From Planctomycetota bacterium (GTDB lineage: Bacteria; Planctomycetota; UBA1135): a stretch of 64,000 nt of DNA. The notes beneath the pieces are model-generated. The model did not search any database. It had not been told where the DNA came from and worked only from the letters and a program-made list of their open reading frames with translations. Shown in pieces: positions 23,613 through 32,853 of this stretch. Made by a program: the position numbers and the translations under genes. Every line of letters starts with the position of its first letter. Position 1 is the stretch's first letter. The stretch is from the NCBI GenBank assembly GCA_024275135.1, contig JAJRZS010000003.1, positions 30,550 through 94,549 on the forward strand. Direction: 5' to 3'.

Positions 23613-25489
23613 ACGAAAGAACAAGAATCTCAATCCCAGAAGTCTTGCTGGTCATGGTGGGCTTTGCTGGCCTGACAGCACTTTATTTCTGGCCGATGTT
23701 GCAACAGCCCGAGCTTGTTTGGTCGGTCGGAAGGGACTTTTTTCAAAACACTTGGAATCTGTGGTGGGTGCAGTATGCCTTTGACCATGGTCAGCCCTTT
23801 TATCAAACGGATCGCTTGTTTGCGCCGACCGGCACGTCCTTAGCCTTTCACACCATTTCTTTCACCAACTCCCTGCCTGCTTTGGTTTTACAGCGCGGAC
23901 TCGGTGTCGGTGTGGGAACTGCACACACCGTCCTGTTTCTCTCTGCATTCTTCTGCAGCGGCATCGGCGGTTGGGCTTTGGCGCGCTACTTAAGTGGCGC
24001 GCCTCTGGCCGCATTCGGTGCGGGGTTGTTTTACGCCTTCAATCCCTACCACACGGCCATGATTTCCCAGCTCAACAATGTACAATTCCAGTGGATGCCT
24101 TTGGTGCTTTTGGGGTTGTTGTGGATGTATGAGCAACGTAGTTGGTCGGCGGTTGTGCTGACGGCGGTTGCTTTGATGCTTGCTGCCTATACCGACTGGT
24201 ATCAACCTCTGTTTTGCGCGATGGCTGGTGGCACCATTCTGCTTTTCCGCATGGGGAGTGATCATCGTTGGGGCGACCGCAAGTTTTGGCTGCAGCTGGG
24301 AGTGATGGCGGCTCTGGCGGTGCTTGGCATGTTGCCGGGAGCTCTGCCTTTGATGCAACAGATGGGAGCTGCTGGCTCAGGAGAACTTCAAGATCCGATT
24401 CGGTATGTGGGAGAAATGCAACTTACCGGCATGAGCCCCAATGGTTATCAGGCACATCTGATGTGGCCGGTGTTGTTGGGGTGGTCGTCGATGCTGTTGT
24501 TGTTGTTTACTGCTTGGCGCGTGCGCGAACGGGGCATTGGTAGCTTTTGGTGCCTGCTTGCTGTGGGCTTTATATTGCTGCAAGGGCCCTATTTGGTGGT
24601 GCTAAATCACCATTTTCCACAAATCCCGATGCCGATGGCGCTGTTTCCACATTTGCCAGTGCTGAATATGATTCGAGTGCCGCATCGCTTTCTTATTTTG
24701 CTGATTTTAGGGATTACGGGATTGCTGGCTTATGGTCTGCGTGAATTTCAAATTCAACGTGGAGCCGTGGCCACCTTCCTTGTGTTGCCCCTGATGGCCC
24801 TGGAATTGCAATTAGCGAAACCTCACCCCGTGAGCTTGCAACCTGCTCCTGTCTATGCGCAATTGGCGGCGGACCCGGAGGATTACGCCGTTTTGGAAAT
24901 GCCTATCGACTACCGAGATGGCTACACCATGTGGTTGCAAACCAAGCATCAGAAAAAACTGTTGGCAGGCTACACATCGCATATTTTGCCGGCCGCTTTG
25001 CCTGGGTTGAAAACAGATCTGATGCGGGCTTTGCATCCTGATGAAGTTGATACCGACATCCTTGGCTTGCCGGAATTTTTACCTGTGGAAGTGGATTCCC
25101 TAAGCGATGCCCAATTGGAAGCATGGCGACGGGAATTGTTGGTGGATAAGGGGGTGCGCTTTGTGGTTTTTCATAAAGATGCCGACTTTGCTGCCCTTTC
25201 CAGTCGCTTTCAAACGCCAGATTCCGCGTTAGAGAAGATAAAAGTTGCACTCATGCCATACCGTTGGAATCCTGCCCAAAAACAAGCAGCACGTGCACGC
25301 AAAACAGCAGTGAAAAACTTTATGACGGGGTTGGCGGAACACTCGCAGCAGGGGCGCGCGCTGATCGAGAAACTGTTCGGCCCACCAAACCCCGACTTGG
25401 GAAATCGAAGCACCGAGGTTTGGGATTTGCGCCCCTGGGCGAAAGATTATCTGGAGCTCAATGCAGCTCCAGAAGAGGTGGCAAAGTAA
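23609..25489 (+). CDS. Multi-spanning membrane protein, GT-C glycosyltransferase-like
   Basis: 626 aa. About ten TM helices occupy residues 10-395, with an early loop (WPMLQQPELVWSVGRDFFQNTW) of the kind that carries acidic catalytic residues in GT-C enzymes such as GT39/GT83/YfhO-like proteins. The last ~230 residues are soluble and include LEMPIDYRDGYTM, a segment common in YfhO-like proteins. The likely role is lipid-linked sugar transfer in the periplasm, but donor and acceptor are unknown. The 3' end overlaps the convergent sulfatase-fold gene by 32 bp. Confidence 0.6.
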   Translation: MNERTRISIPEVLLVMVGFAGLTALYFWPMLQQPELVWSVGRDFFQNTWNLWWVQYAFDHGQPFYQTDRLFAPTGTSLAFHTISFTNSLPALVLQRGLGVGVGTAHTVLFLSAFFCSGIGGWALARYLSGAPLAAFGAGLFYAFNPYHTAMISQLNNVQFQWMPLVLLGLLWMYEQRSWSAVVLTAVALMLAAYTDWYQPLFCAMAGGTILLFRMGSDHRWGDRKFWLQLGVMAALAVLGMLPGALPLMQQMGAAGSGELQDPIRYVGEMQLTGMSPNGYQAHLMWPVLLGWSSMLLLLFTAWRVRERGIGSFWCLLAVGFILLQGPYLVVLNHHFPQIPMPMALFPHLPVLNMIRVPHRFLILLILGITGLLAYGLREFQIQRGAVATFLVLPLMALELQLAKPHPVSLQPAPVYAQLAADPEDYAVLEMPIDYRDGYTMWLQTKHQKKLLAGYTSHILPAALPGLKTDLMRALHPDEVDTDILGLPEFLPVEVDSLSDAQLEAWRRELLVDKGVRFVVFHKDADFAALSSRFQTPDSALEKIKVALMPYRWNPAQKQAARARKTAVKNFMTGLAEHSQQGRALIEKLFGPPNPDLGNRSTEVWDLRPWAKDYLELNAAPEEVAK

Positions 25490-27647
25490 GGGCCTCTTCG
25501 GTTTCCGTGCCGTCGGCACTGCTAGAGCCAACGTAGCCTAGGTTCTCTAGGTTTTGCGTGGAGGCTTGTTCGTTCACCGCAGAGTTGTGCCACTTGACGT
25601 TGCGGCGAAACCATGCAAGCTGGCCGACTAAAATTTCCCGTGCACGTTCGTAGGAGGTGAGCTGGCGCTGCATGCGTTGCTCAAATTGCCTGGCTCGCGG
25701 CTCTTTGCCCGCAGGAATGGTTTGCGCTTCACTGCCAAGTTCTTGCGGATCCTGATCGAGGTCGATGAAGGCGCGTTCGCCATCACCGAAGACATATAGC
25801 TTTTCGTTTTCCGTGCGGATGACATCGATGGAACGCATGGTGCGGGCAACCTCTTCGCGCAACCCACCATCAACATACTGCGGATCCCACTGGGTGAATC
25901 CCGTAAGGTAGGAGGTGGGGTTGAAGTAGTGAGCAAGAATCATGTCGCGCACCTTGATGTCTTTTTGCATGGCAGGCAATTGGCTTACCCCTTCAATGGC
26001 GAGGAGATCGGGGGTGCGCCAGGGTTCCACTTGTTGTGCGTGCTCGACGATGTCGAGAATAGTGGGGTAAACATCGGTGAGCGAAGTCATGCTCTGTACC
26101 CGCTTGCCGGCGGGAAGCAGCTCCGGGAAGCGCATAATCAACGGTACATGCAGCAGGTTGTCGGCAAGAGAGAGCTGGTGGCCTATCCGATGGCTGAGTT
26201 CGCCGAACTCTTCTCCATGGTCGGCCGTGACCACCACCAGGGTATTCTCCATCAACCCCTGCTCGTGGAGATTGTCAAAAAGACGCCCTAGGAGGCCATC
26301 CTGGTAAAGAATCTCGTCGTCGTAGAGCGATTTGAAAATTTCCATTTCTCGAGGAGTAATATCCCAATCGCCAACGATGATTTCATGCTGACCCTCGGTG
26401 TTGTTGCGTGGGGTGAGCGCGTGGCTTTCTTCCAAACTGATTCCTTCCGGAAGAAAATGGCCCCAAAATTCTTTGGGTGGTTGGTAAGGGTCATGGGCTT
26501 CATTGAGATGAACGAACATGAAGAAAGGACGCTTTGAATCACGGCTACGGTGAGCACCGTTCATCCAGTCAATCGCGGTGTCGATAACGCGTTTGCCACC
26601 CTTGTCGGTCGGGGTGGGGGCAGGCATGCCCAATTTATCGCGATAGCGAGTCCAAAAACGGCGCACGAAGAATCGATCCTTTAACCCTGGCAAGGAGTAG
26701 TCGAAAAAGGTTTCAAAGCCTTGGGAGAGGCCGGAGTTGTAGGTGAGCCAGGATTTTTCGGCAACGGCCATGGTGTCGTAGCCGCGCTGCGCCATTTCTT
26801 CGGAGATGGTGTGGATGTCGTAGCGGACCACTCCATCGACGCTGGCGACGCCATCGGGCAGGCGGGGGCGCAACCAGCCTGTGCCATGCGAATTGGGTTG
26901 CAGGCCGGTGAATAAGGAGCAGTGAGAGGGCAAAGTCCAGGGAGCAGCCGCGAAGGCGTTTTCAAATAGCACTCCCTCCTCGGCAAAGGCATCCAAATGA
27001 GGGCTGGTTGCGCGGTGATAGCCATAACAGCCGAGATGGCGAGCCGAAGTGGTGTCGAGAACCACTAATAGGACATTGGGGGAATTGGGTGGGGCTTGAT
27101 TGGCCCTGTCCGGAGTGGCGACCAGAGCGGGGCGGACCGGAAGAACCCAACTAAGGCCAGCAAAAAGAAGCAACAGGAGCAAGCCGAAAGCGGTGGCGAA
27201 ACGGCTGAAGAAGGAACTAAAGGCCCAGCCGAAAGACGTGGAAGCGAGGCGGTAAAGAAGGAGATAGGCGATTAAACCGCCACCTAGAATCATAGCGAAG
27301 GTGGTGAGGGCTCGCGGATGGAGGGTAGGGATGGCGACCGGGAGCCACACCATACGGGCTTCCAGGAGCAGCACCAAGGTTGCGCCAGCGACCAAAATGA
27401 AGATGCCAAGGTAGATCTGAAAATCATCTTTACGTGCTTGGAGGCGTGTAACTAGGGGTAAAGCGAGTGTGCAGAGCAAGCCAAATCCGGCGCCAAGAAG
27501 CAGGTGGCTTGGCAAGAGACTGGACCAAACCAACGGATCGGCGTGATAAGGAAAGGCGTGGTAGACAGCAAATGCCTCAACCAAGCTGGCCCATCCTGCC
27601 ATGCATGCACCCAGCAAGGCTCCCTGTAAGAGGTTGTGCACCTTCAT
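25458..27647 (-). CDS. Membrane-anchored sulfatase-fold protein
   Basis: 729 aa. Five or so N-terminal TM helices (residues 1-195) precede a periplasmic alkaline-phosphatase-superfamily domain with VLLVVLDTTSARHLGCYG, the nucleophile loop PWTLPSHCSLFTG and VVVTADHGEEFGE. As in the lipoprotein paralogue at 16.5 kb, Thr occupies the nucleophile position and His replaces Arg. The topology resembles LtaS/EptA-type phosphotransferases that modify envelope glycans, which is a better guess than sulfate ester hydrolysis. ATG 27647 overlaps the preceding gene's TGA (ATGA) and is preferred to the ATG at 27656. Confidence 0.8.
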   Translation of the reverse strand: MKVHNLLQGALLGACMAGWASLVEAFAVYHAFPYHADPLVWSSLLPSHLLLGAGFGLLCTLALPLVTRLQARKDDFQIYLGIFILVAGATLVLLLEARMVWLPVAIPTLHPRALTTFAMILGGGLIAYLLLYRLASTSFGWAFSSFFSRFATAFGLLLLLLFAGLSWVLPVRPALVATPDRANQAPPNSPNVLLVVLDTTSARHLGCYGYHRATSPHLDAFAEEGVLFENAFAAAPWTLPSHCSLFTGLQPNSHGTGWLRPRLPDGVASVDGVVRYDIHTISEEMAQRGYDTMAVAEKSWLTYNSGLSQGFETFFDYSLPGLKDRFFVRRFWTRYRDKLGMPAPTPTDKGGKRVIDTAIDWMNGAHRSRDSKRPFFMFVHLNEAHDPYQPPKEFWGHFLPEGISLEESHALTPRNNTEGQHEIIVGDWDITPREMEIFKSLYDDEILYQDGLLGRLFDNLHEQGLMENTLVVVTADHGEEFGELSHRIGHQLSLADNLLHVPLIMRFPELLPAGKRVQSMTSLTDVYPTILDIVEHAQQVEPWRTPDLLAIEGVSQLPAMQKDIKVRDMILAHYFNPTSYLTGFTQWDPQYVDGGLREEVARTMRSIDVIRTENEKLYVFGDGERAFIDLDQDPQELGSEAQTIPAGKEPRARQFEQRMQRQLTSYERAREILVGQLAWFRRNVKWHNSAVNEQASTQNLENLGYVGSSSADGTETEEALTLPPLLELH

Positions 27648-27985
27648 AAGGCCCATGATAGATAAGCTGAGGAACCGTCGCTATCCCCCCAAAATCGCAG
27701 TTGGCCACGGCGAAGGTCGAGATTGCTGATTTTTTCTCGCAGCTGATTCAAAATGAGTCCGCTGGCAAGGCCCGCCCCCTGTAACTGAAACTGATGGAAA
27801 CAAAGCCCATTTTCAAGCGGACGCACCGCGGCTTGCAGCTGGATTTGTCCCAGCATGGGAGCTTGGGCGTTCAGGCAAAGTTTGTCGTCCTCAATTTGGA
27901 TGGCATGGAGGAGAACTCCCTTGGGCAATTGCGTTTGCAAGAAATCCTGAAATCCTGGAAGTTGCAGGTTAAGGAGAAGCTTCAT
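27644..27985 (-). CDS. Hypothetical protein
   Basis: 113 aa, not recognised. Amphipathic, rich in Leu/Gln, with beta-rich alternation (LLHAIQIEDDKLCLNAQ, LCFHQFQLQGAGLASG) and no clear TM or signal peptide. The start at 27985 (MKLLLNLQLPGF) is preferred over 27991 because TACAGT ends exactly 6 nt before it, as at other first genes here. It overlaps the membrane sulfatase-fold gene by ATGA and is probably co-expressed with it. Confidence 0.6.
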   Translation of the reverse strand: MKLLLNLQLPGFQDFLQTQLPKGVLLHAIQIEDDKLCLNAQAPMLGQIQLQAAVRPLENGLCFHQFQLQGAGLASGLILNQLREKISNLDLRRGQLRFWGDSDGSSAYLSWAL

Positions 27986-27991
27986 AGGCAT

Positions 27992-27997
27992 ACTGTA
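27992..27997 (-). promoter_or_regulatory. Candidate leaderless -10 (minus) overlapping a plus-strand TACTGT
   Basis: On the minus strand TACAGT ends 6 nt before the ATG at 27985. On the plus strand the overlapping TACTGT (27991-27996) could serve the vWA lipoprotein gene at 28015 with a ~12-nt leader. The seven-base near-palindrome TACTGTA would serve both divergent units. Confidence 0.3.
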
Positions 27998-28014
27998 GGA
28001 GATGCCACTGCGCC

Positions 28015-29325
28015 ATGATTGCTACCCTTTTTCTTCTACTTGCCTGTCAGACAAATCCTGCCACTGGGACGATTTACTACCCAGGGAGCCTGGGGCGTCC
28101 AGGTGGGTTTTTACCTGAGCCGCGGCAGGAACAACTCTTGCTGGACTTGCAGAACCGTCGCTTGTCCAGTGAGCAACGTTTGCAAGCCTTGGCCATTTTG
28201 GCTTATCAAGCAAAACCTTTGCCTTTCGATGCGGTGCGAGCCATGCGACGCTATGCCCATGGTGAAGACCAAATTGATTATGTGCGATGTTTGGGGTTGG
28301 CTGGCGAGGAAGGGCTGCATGAGCTTAAGAAAATGAAAAACTTGCGGCGTCCCGAAGTGAGGGCAGAGGCTATCTTTGCCCAAGTCTTGCACTTAGAGGA
28401 GGGGGAAGATTTAGGAAGACAGGTTTTGCGCAATCGTCAAGAATCCTACCTCGTAAGGGTTGCAGCTTTGCGCGGGCTCGCTGAGCGAGGTTCTCCCTTC
28501 GCTCATGTGGAAGCCTTACGCCGCTTGTTGATGGAGGAGGGGCCGCTGCTTTATGAGTGTTTAGCCATATTGCGGCTTGAACCGAGTCAGGACGACATAT
28601 TACCTCTTATCGAATTGCTGGAGCTAAGCCACGGGCGAGCAGCAGCGGAAGCTGTGGAGTTGTTGCAGGAAATTACCGGCTATCGCATTGCGAACGATTA
28701 CAAGACTTGGAAGCATTTCTTTCTCAAACACAAGGCCGAGGGGACACCTTTTTCCATTCCGTCGACGAATACCTCGACCTCCTCCACCTTGTCTTATTTG
28801 GGCATCCCCATTTACAGTGACCGCTTAGCCTTTGTTTTGGATAGTTCTGGCTCAATGAAAACACCACTTCCCGAACAACGGCCGCAAACACGGGGTAGGA
28901 AATCCAAGGAGGAGTTTGTCAAACTCTTACCAAGGTTGCCGGAGCGAGCCAAGTTCAACGTGATTTTTTTTGAATCGGAGTTGCATGTGTTTAGCAAATC
29001 CTTAGTTTCGGCTTCCGTTGAACAAAAGGATAAAGCAAAAACTTTTGTCCAATCGGTTCCCTTCGAAGGCGGCACCAATTTGTTTGGCGGACTTTCCCTG
29101 GCCTTTGCCGACTCGGAAGTGGAGGAAGTTATTCTGCTCACTGATGGCGCCCCATCCGTTGGTGAATTCGTCGACCCGATTCCCATTTTGGCCCGCATTG
29201 CGCGCTGGAATCGCTGGCGGCGCGTGCGCATTAGCACAATCTCCTTTGGTGCACCTCCGAGGGATCGCTATTTTCTCTATCGCTTGGCGATGGAAAACTT
29301 AGGGGCCTGTCGCATCATCGATTAG
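28015..29325 (+). CDS. HEAT-like repeat / vWA domain lipoprotein
   Basis: 436 aa. MIATLFLLLAC is a very short lipoprotein signal (lipobox LLAC, Cys11). Residues ~40-230 are a run of helical HEAT-like repeats, followed by a Ser/Thr linker and a von Willebrand A domain (residues ~265-430) with an intact MIDAS: DSSGSM, a Thr in EGGTNLFGGL and LTDGAPS. Such proteins bind ligands through a Mg-coordinated surface and often act in envelope stress or complex assembly; the partner is unknown. It is divergent from the sulfatase-fold pair and lies just upstream of an MDR oxidoreductase. Confidence 0.78.
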   Translation: MIATLFLLLACQTNPATGTIYYPGSLGRPGGFLPEPRQEQLLLDLQNRRLSSEQRLQALAILAYQAKPLPFDAVRAMRRYAHGEDQIDYVRCLGLAGEEGLHELKKMKNLRRPEVRAEAIFAQVLHLEEGEDLGRQVLRNRQESYLVRVAALRGLAERGSPFAHVEALRRLLMEEGPLLYECLAILRLEPSQDDILPLIELLELSHGRAAAEAVELLQEITGYRIANDYKTWKHFFLKHKAEGTPFSIPSTNTSTSSTLSYLGIPIYSDRLAFVLDSSGSMKTPLPEQRPQTRGRKSKEEFVKLLPRLPERAKFNVIFFESELHVFSKSLVSASVEQKDKAKTFVQSVPFEGGTNLFGGLSLAFADSEVEEVILLTDGAPSVGEFVDPIPILARIARWNRWRRVRISTISFGAPPRDRYFLYRLAMENLGACRIID

Positions 29326-29328
29326 AAT
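29323..29328 (+). promoter_or_regulatory. Candidate leaderless -10 for the MDR oxidoreductase
   Basis: TAGAAT containing the stop codon of the vWA gene, then 6 nt (CTCTCC), then ATG. There is no Shine-Dalgarno in the gap and no -35 was seen. It has the same geometry and hexamer as the site before nadC. Confidence 0.35.
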
Positions 29329-29334
29329 CTCTCC

Positions 29335-30387
29335 ATGCAAGCAGTACGCATCCACGAGCATGGCGGTATGGAGGCTTTGCAGCTGGAAGATATTCCAGTT
29401 CCTCAGCCTGGGCCTGGACTGGTTCGGCTACGCGTTGCTTGGTCGGCGCTAAACCATTTGGACACCTGGGTGCGGCGGGGGGTGCCTGGCCATAAGTTTC
29501 CACTTCCCATCACCCCAGGTTGCGATTTTAGTGGCTGGGTAGATGCATTGGGAGAGGGTGTGGAGGGTTGGAAAATTGGCCAGAGGGTGACGGTGGCTCC
29601 CGGCTACACATCAGCGCCTAGCGTGCAGGCGGCAAGCGGGCATCACAACTTGGCCCGTGACTATGGAATTTATGGGGAAACTTGCGATGGCGGGAATGCG
29701 GAGTTTGCTGTAGTCCATGCGGAAAACCTGATTGCGGTGCCAGACGGTTTCCCCTTGGATTTAGCGGCGGCTTTTCCCCTCACTTATCTCACCGCTTGGC
29801 ATATGTTGATGACACGATGTGGCTTGCAGGCATGGGATAAAGTATTGGTGCATGCCGCTGGCAGTGGGGTGTCGGTTGCTGCCACTCAAATTGCCAAGCT
29901 CCATGGCGCTGCGGTGATGGTCACTGCTGGTTCCGAGGATAAGGTACGGAAGGGACTTGACAACGGCGCTGATTTCGGCGTGAACTACCAAACGAAAGAT
30001 TGGTGTGCTGCGGCTAAGACTTGGACGCAAAAGGCTGGCCTTGACATCATTGTGGACCATGTCGGCGTGGATACGCTGCCCAAAGGCATTTGGGCCCTGG
30101 CCAAAGGCGGGCGTTTGGTGACCTGTGGCGTCACCAGTGGTGCTTTGATGGAAATCAATTTTGCCCCCATCTTCTTCAAAAGCCTAAGCATTCTGGGCAG
30201 CACCATGGGCGGGCTTGGGGAAGTTCATCAGCTCTCAAAGTTGGTTTTTGCGCGGAAACTCAACCCAATTATCGATTCCCGCTACCCTATGCAGGAGGTT
30301 GCTTTGGCCCACGCGCGGCTGAACCAACGCCAGGTCTTTGGCAAAGTGTTACTTCAAATTGCGGAAGAGGCAGAAGATACGGGGTGA
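29335..30387 (+). CDS. MDR-superfamily (quinone oxidoreductase-type) dehydrogenase
   Basis: 350 aa with the GroES-like N-terminal fold and a Rossmann NAD(P) domain. GCDFSGWVDALGEGVEGWKIGQRV, LTYLTAWHML and VLVHAAGSGVSVAATQIAKLHGA are standard MDR elements. In zinc-containing relatives a lobe after PG contains four Cys; here it reads SAPSVQAASGHHNLARDYG with all lost, so the structural zinc should be absent. It probably reduces quinones or enals with NADPH. It stands alone upstream of the cbb3 operon. Confidence 0.85.
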   Translation: MQAVRIHEHGGMEALQLEDIPVPQPGPGLVRLRVAWSALNHLDTWVRRGVPGHKFPLPITPGCDFSGWVDALGEGVEGWKIGQRVTVAPGYTSAPSVQAASGHHNLARDYGIYGETCDGGNAEFAVVHAENLIAVPDGFPLDLAAAFPLTYLTAWHMLMTRCGLQAWDKVLVHAAGSGVSVAATQIAKLHGAAVMVTAGSEDKVRKGLDNGADFGVNYQTKDWCAAAKTWTQKAGLDIIVDHVGVDTLPKGIWALAKGGRLVTCGVTSGALMEINFAPIFFKSLSILGSTMGGLGEVHQLSKLVFARKLNPIIDSRYPMQEVALAHARLNQRQVFGKVLLQIAEEAEDTG

Positions 30388-30454
30388 TTTCCTATTCCCC
30401 GGCAAGGTTGGGTTTTGTACTATTTGCTCCGTAATTCTTTAGACCCAACCTGCC

Positions 30455-32659
30455 ATGCAAAACCCTTCTCCCTCCGTCGCAGCAGGCGCTCTTGAGCGGT
30501 TTTCCTACGACGACAGCATTGTCCGCAAGTTTGTTTTTGCCACCTTTATTTGGGGTGTGGTTGGCCTCCTTGTGGGGGTCATTCTTGCCCTACAGCTCGC
30601 GGATGCGCGCTTTAATCTAGGGCTGGAATGGACTTCATTTGGTCGCCTAAGGCCACTCCACACCAACGCCGTGATTTTCGCCTTTGCTGGCAACGGGATT
30701 TTTGCTGCGGTTTACTACTCCACACAGAGGTTGCTGAAAACCAGAATGTTCAGCGACAAGTTGTCCAATCTGCATTTTTGGGGTTGGCAGGCAATCATTC
30801 TTTCTGCGGCGCTCACCTTGCCTTTGGGAATTACCCAAGGCAAAGAATATGCCGAGCTGGAGTGGCCAATCGACATTGCCATCACCATTATCTGGGTGGT
30901 GTTCGCAGTGAATTTTTTCGGCACCTTGAAGGTGCGACGCGAACGCCATCTTTATGTGGCGCTGTGGTTCTATATTGCCACCATCATTGCCATCGCTGTT
31001 CTGCACATTTTCAACAACCTTTGGGTCATCGCAGGCCCCTGGAAATCCTATAGCATTTACGCTGGGGTGCAGGATGCCTTTATGCAGTGGTGGTATGGCC
31101 ACAACGCCGTGGCCTTTTTCCTCACCACTCCTTTTCTCGGCCTTATGTATTACTTTATGCCGAAAGCTGCCGAGCGCCCCGTCTTTAGTTACAAGCTTTC
31201 CATTCTCCACTTTTGGTCGTTGGTCTTCATTTACATCTGGGCGGGGCCTCACCACTTGCATTACACGGCTTTGCCTGAATGGGCCTCAACCTTGGGCATG
31301 CTGTTTTCGGTGATGCTGTGGATGCCTTCTTGGGGGGGCATGCTCAATGGCCTATTGACTTTGCGTGGTGCCTGGAATCGGGTAGCCACGGATCCCATTC
31401 TGAAATTTTTCGTCGTCGGCATCACTTTTTATGGCATGTCCACCTTTGAAGGACCGCTGCTATCGGTGAAAGCGGTGAATTCCTTGTCCCACTACACAGA
31501 CTGGACCATAGCCCATGTCCATGCGGGCACTTTGGGTTGGGTGGGATTCATGATTTTTGGCATGGTGTACTGGCTGATGCCACGCCTTTTCCAGACCGAA
31601 GTCGCCAAGCCAAAATGGGTGAATTTGCATTTCTGGACCGGCACGATTGGCATCGTTCTCTACATCGTGTCGATTTACGCTGCTGGCCTTACTCAGGGCT
31701 TAATGTGGCGCGCCTTCACCGCAGAAGGCATCTTGCAGTACCCAGATTTCTTGGAAACGGTCACGCGATTAGTGCCAATGTATTGGATTCGCGTTGGTGG
31801 TGGCACCTTGTATTTGTTTGGCGCCGTGCTGGGCTTGGTGAATTTGATACTTACCTGGAAAAAACGTCCTGCGACCTACGAAGAACCAGTATTCGAAGCC
31901 CCGGCTTTGGCTCCAAACTACCAACCTGCACCTGCCAGTGGGGGATTCATGGCCATGAACTGGCACCGTGCTTGGGAGGGCAAACCCTTCAAATTTACGG
32001 CCTGGGTCGTGATTGCGGTGGTTAGCGCCTCGTTGTTCGAGATTATCCCCACCTTTGTCATCGAGTCGAATGTTCCAACCATTGCTTCGGTGAAACCCTA
32101 TACACCTTTGGAGCTAGCTGGTCGTGACATCTATGTGGCAGAGGGATGCTACAACTGCCACTCGCAAATGGTGCGACCTCTGCACTTTGAAACGGAGCGA
32201 TTTGGCGAATACTCCAAGGCGGGAGAATTTGTTTACGACCACCCATTTCAGTGGGGGTCGCGGCGCATCGGTCCTGACCTGGCTCGAGTTGGGCAGCGCA
32301 CATTGACCGCAAGTTGGCACCTGCGGCACCTGCGCAACCCGCAAGAAACTTCACCCGGATCCATCATGCCCTCTTATGCTCATTTGCTAAGAAAGGAGAT
32401 TAATTTCGAACAAATTCCGCGGCGGATGAAGGCCAATCAAACGGTGGGAGTTCCTTATACGGATGACGAAATTCTGCAAGGAGCGCAACAAGCACAACAG
32501 CAGGCGCAGCAAGTGGCTGCCCAGTTGGCCAAAGAGAGCCAAGACCTGCAGGGATTTGAAAATAAGGAAGTTGTTGCTCTCATCGCTTACTTGCAACGGC
32601 TTGGGACGGACATTGCCAAGGCACCTTCCTCTAGTTCGGCTATGCAGGAGGGAAAATAA
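30455..32659 (+). CDS. ccoNO: cbb3 cytochrome c oxidase, fused subunits I and II
   Basis: 734 aa. Residues 1-~485 are CcoN: haem/CuB ligands in RPLHTNAVIF, WWYGHNAVAFF, GPHHLHYTALPEW and IAHVHAGTLGWVGF, within about 12 TM helices. Residues ~500-734 are CcoO: a TM anchor (VVIAVVSASLFEIIPTF) and one haem c site CYNCH (~565-569), GEYSKAGE, FQWGSRRIGPDLARVG. An internal ATG pair at the junction (FMAMNWHRAW) is where a separate CcoO would begin, but no stop intervenes. A Gln/Ala-rich helical insert lies near the C-terminus. This is the high-affinity terminal oxidase core of the inner membrane. Confidence 0.95.
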   Translation: MQNPSPSVAAGALERFSYDDSIVRKFVFATFIWGVVGLLVGVILALQLADARFNLGLEWTSFGRLRPLHTNAVIFAFAGNGIFAAVYYSTQRLLKTRMFSDKLSNLHFWGWQAIILSAALTLPLGITQGKEYAELEWPIDIAITIIWVVFAVNFFGTLKVRRERHLYVALWFYIATIIAIAVLHIFNNLWVIAGPWKSYSIYAGVQDAFMQWWYGHNAVAFFLTTPFLGLMYYFMPKAAERPVFSYKLSILHFWSLVFIYIWAGPHHLHYTALPEWASTLGMLFSVMLWMPSWGGMLNGLLTLRGAWNRVATDPILKFFVVGITFYGMSTFEGPLLSVKAVNSLSHYTDWTIAHVHAGTLGWVGFMIFGMVYWLMPRLFQTEVAKPKWVNLHFWTGTIGIVLYIVSIYAAGLTQGLMWRAFTAEGILQYPDFLETVTRLVPMYWIRVGGGTLYLFGAVLGLVNLILTWKKRPATYEEPVFEAPALAPNYQPAPASGGFMAMNWHRAWEGKPFKFTAWVVIAVVSASLFEIIPTFVIESNVPTIASVKPYTPLELAGRDIYVAEGCYNCHSQMVRPLHFETERFGEYSKAGEFVYDHPFQWGSRRIGPDLARVGQRTLTASWHLRHLRNPQETSPGSIMPSYAHLLRKEINFEQIPRRMKANQTVGVPYTDDEILQGAQQAQQQAQQVAAQLAKESQDLQGFENKEVVALIAYLQRLGTDIAKAPSSSSAMQEGK

Positions 32660-32853
32660 TGTTTACAGACGTCTCACTGTGGAAGCAGCTCGCTTTACTT
32701 TTCTTCTTTCTGTTCTTCTGCGGGGTTCTGGCCTGGGTGTTTTTCTCAGCGCGGGCCAGTCAGTTTTCGCATGACGCATCCCTTCCTCTTGATGAGGGCA
32801 AACCGGTGTGTCCATCTTCGTCCCCTTCTGTCGAGGAGGTTCCCCATGTCTGA
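32659..32853 (+). CDS. ccoQ: cbb3 oxidase small subunit CcoQ
   Basis: 64 aa with one TM helix (LALLFFFLFFCGVLAWVFF) and a short polar tail, the FixQ/CcoQ pattern. The start overlaps the ccoNO stop (TAATG) and its end overlaps ccoP by 8 bp. It stabilises the oxidase and CcoP association. Confidence 0.85.
   Translation: MFTDVSLWKQLALLFFFLFFCGVLAWVFFSARASQFSHDASLPLDEGKPVCPSSSPSVEEVPHV

Noticed and set aside
30388..30454. FNR/Anr box upstream of ccoNO
   Set aside because: I looked for TTGAT-N4-ATCAA as usual for cbb3 operons and did not see it; only TACTAT without a matching -35.
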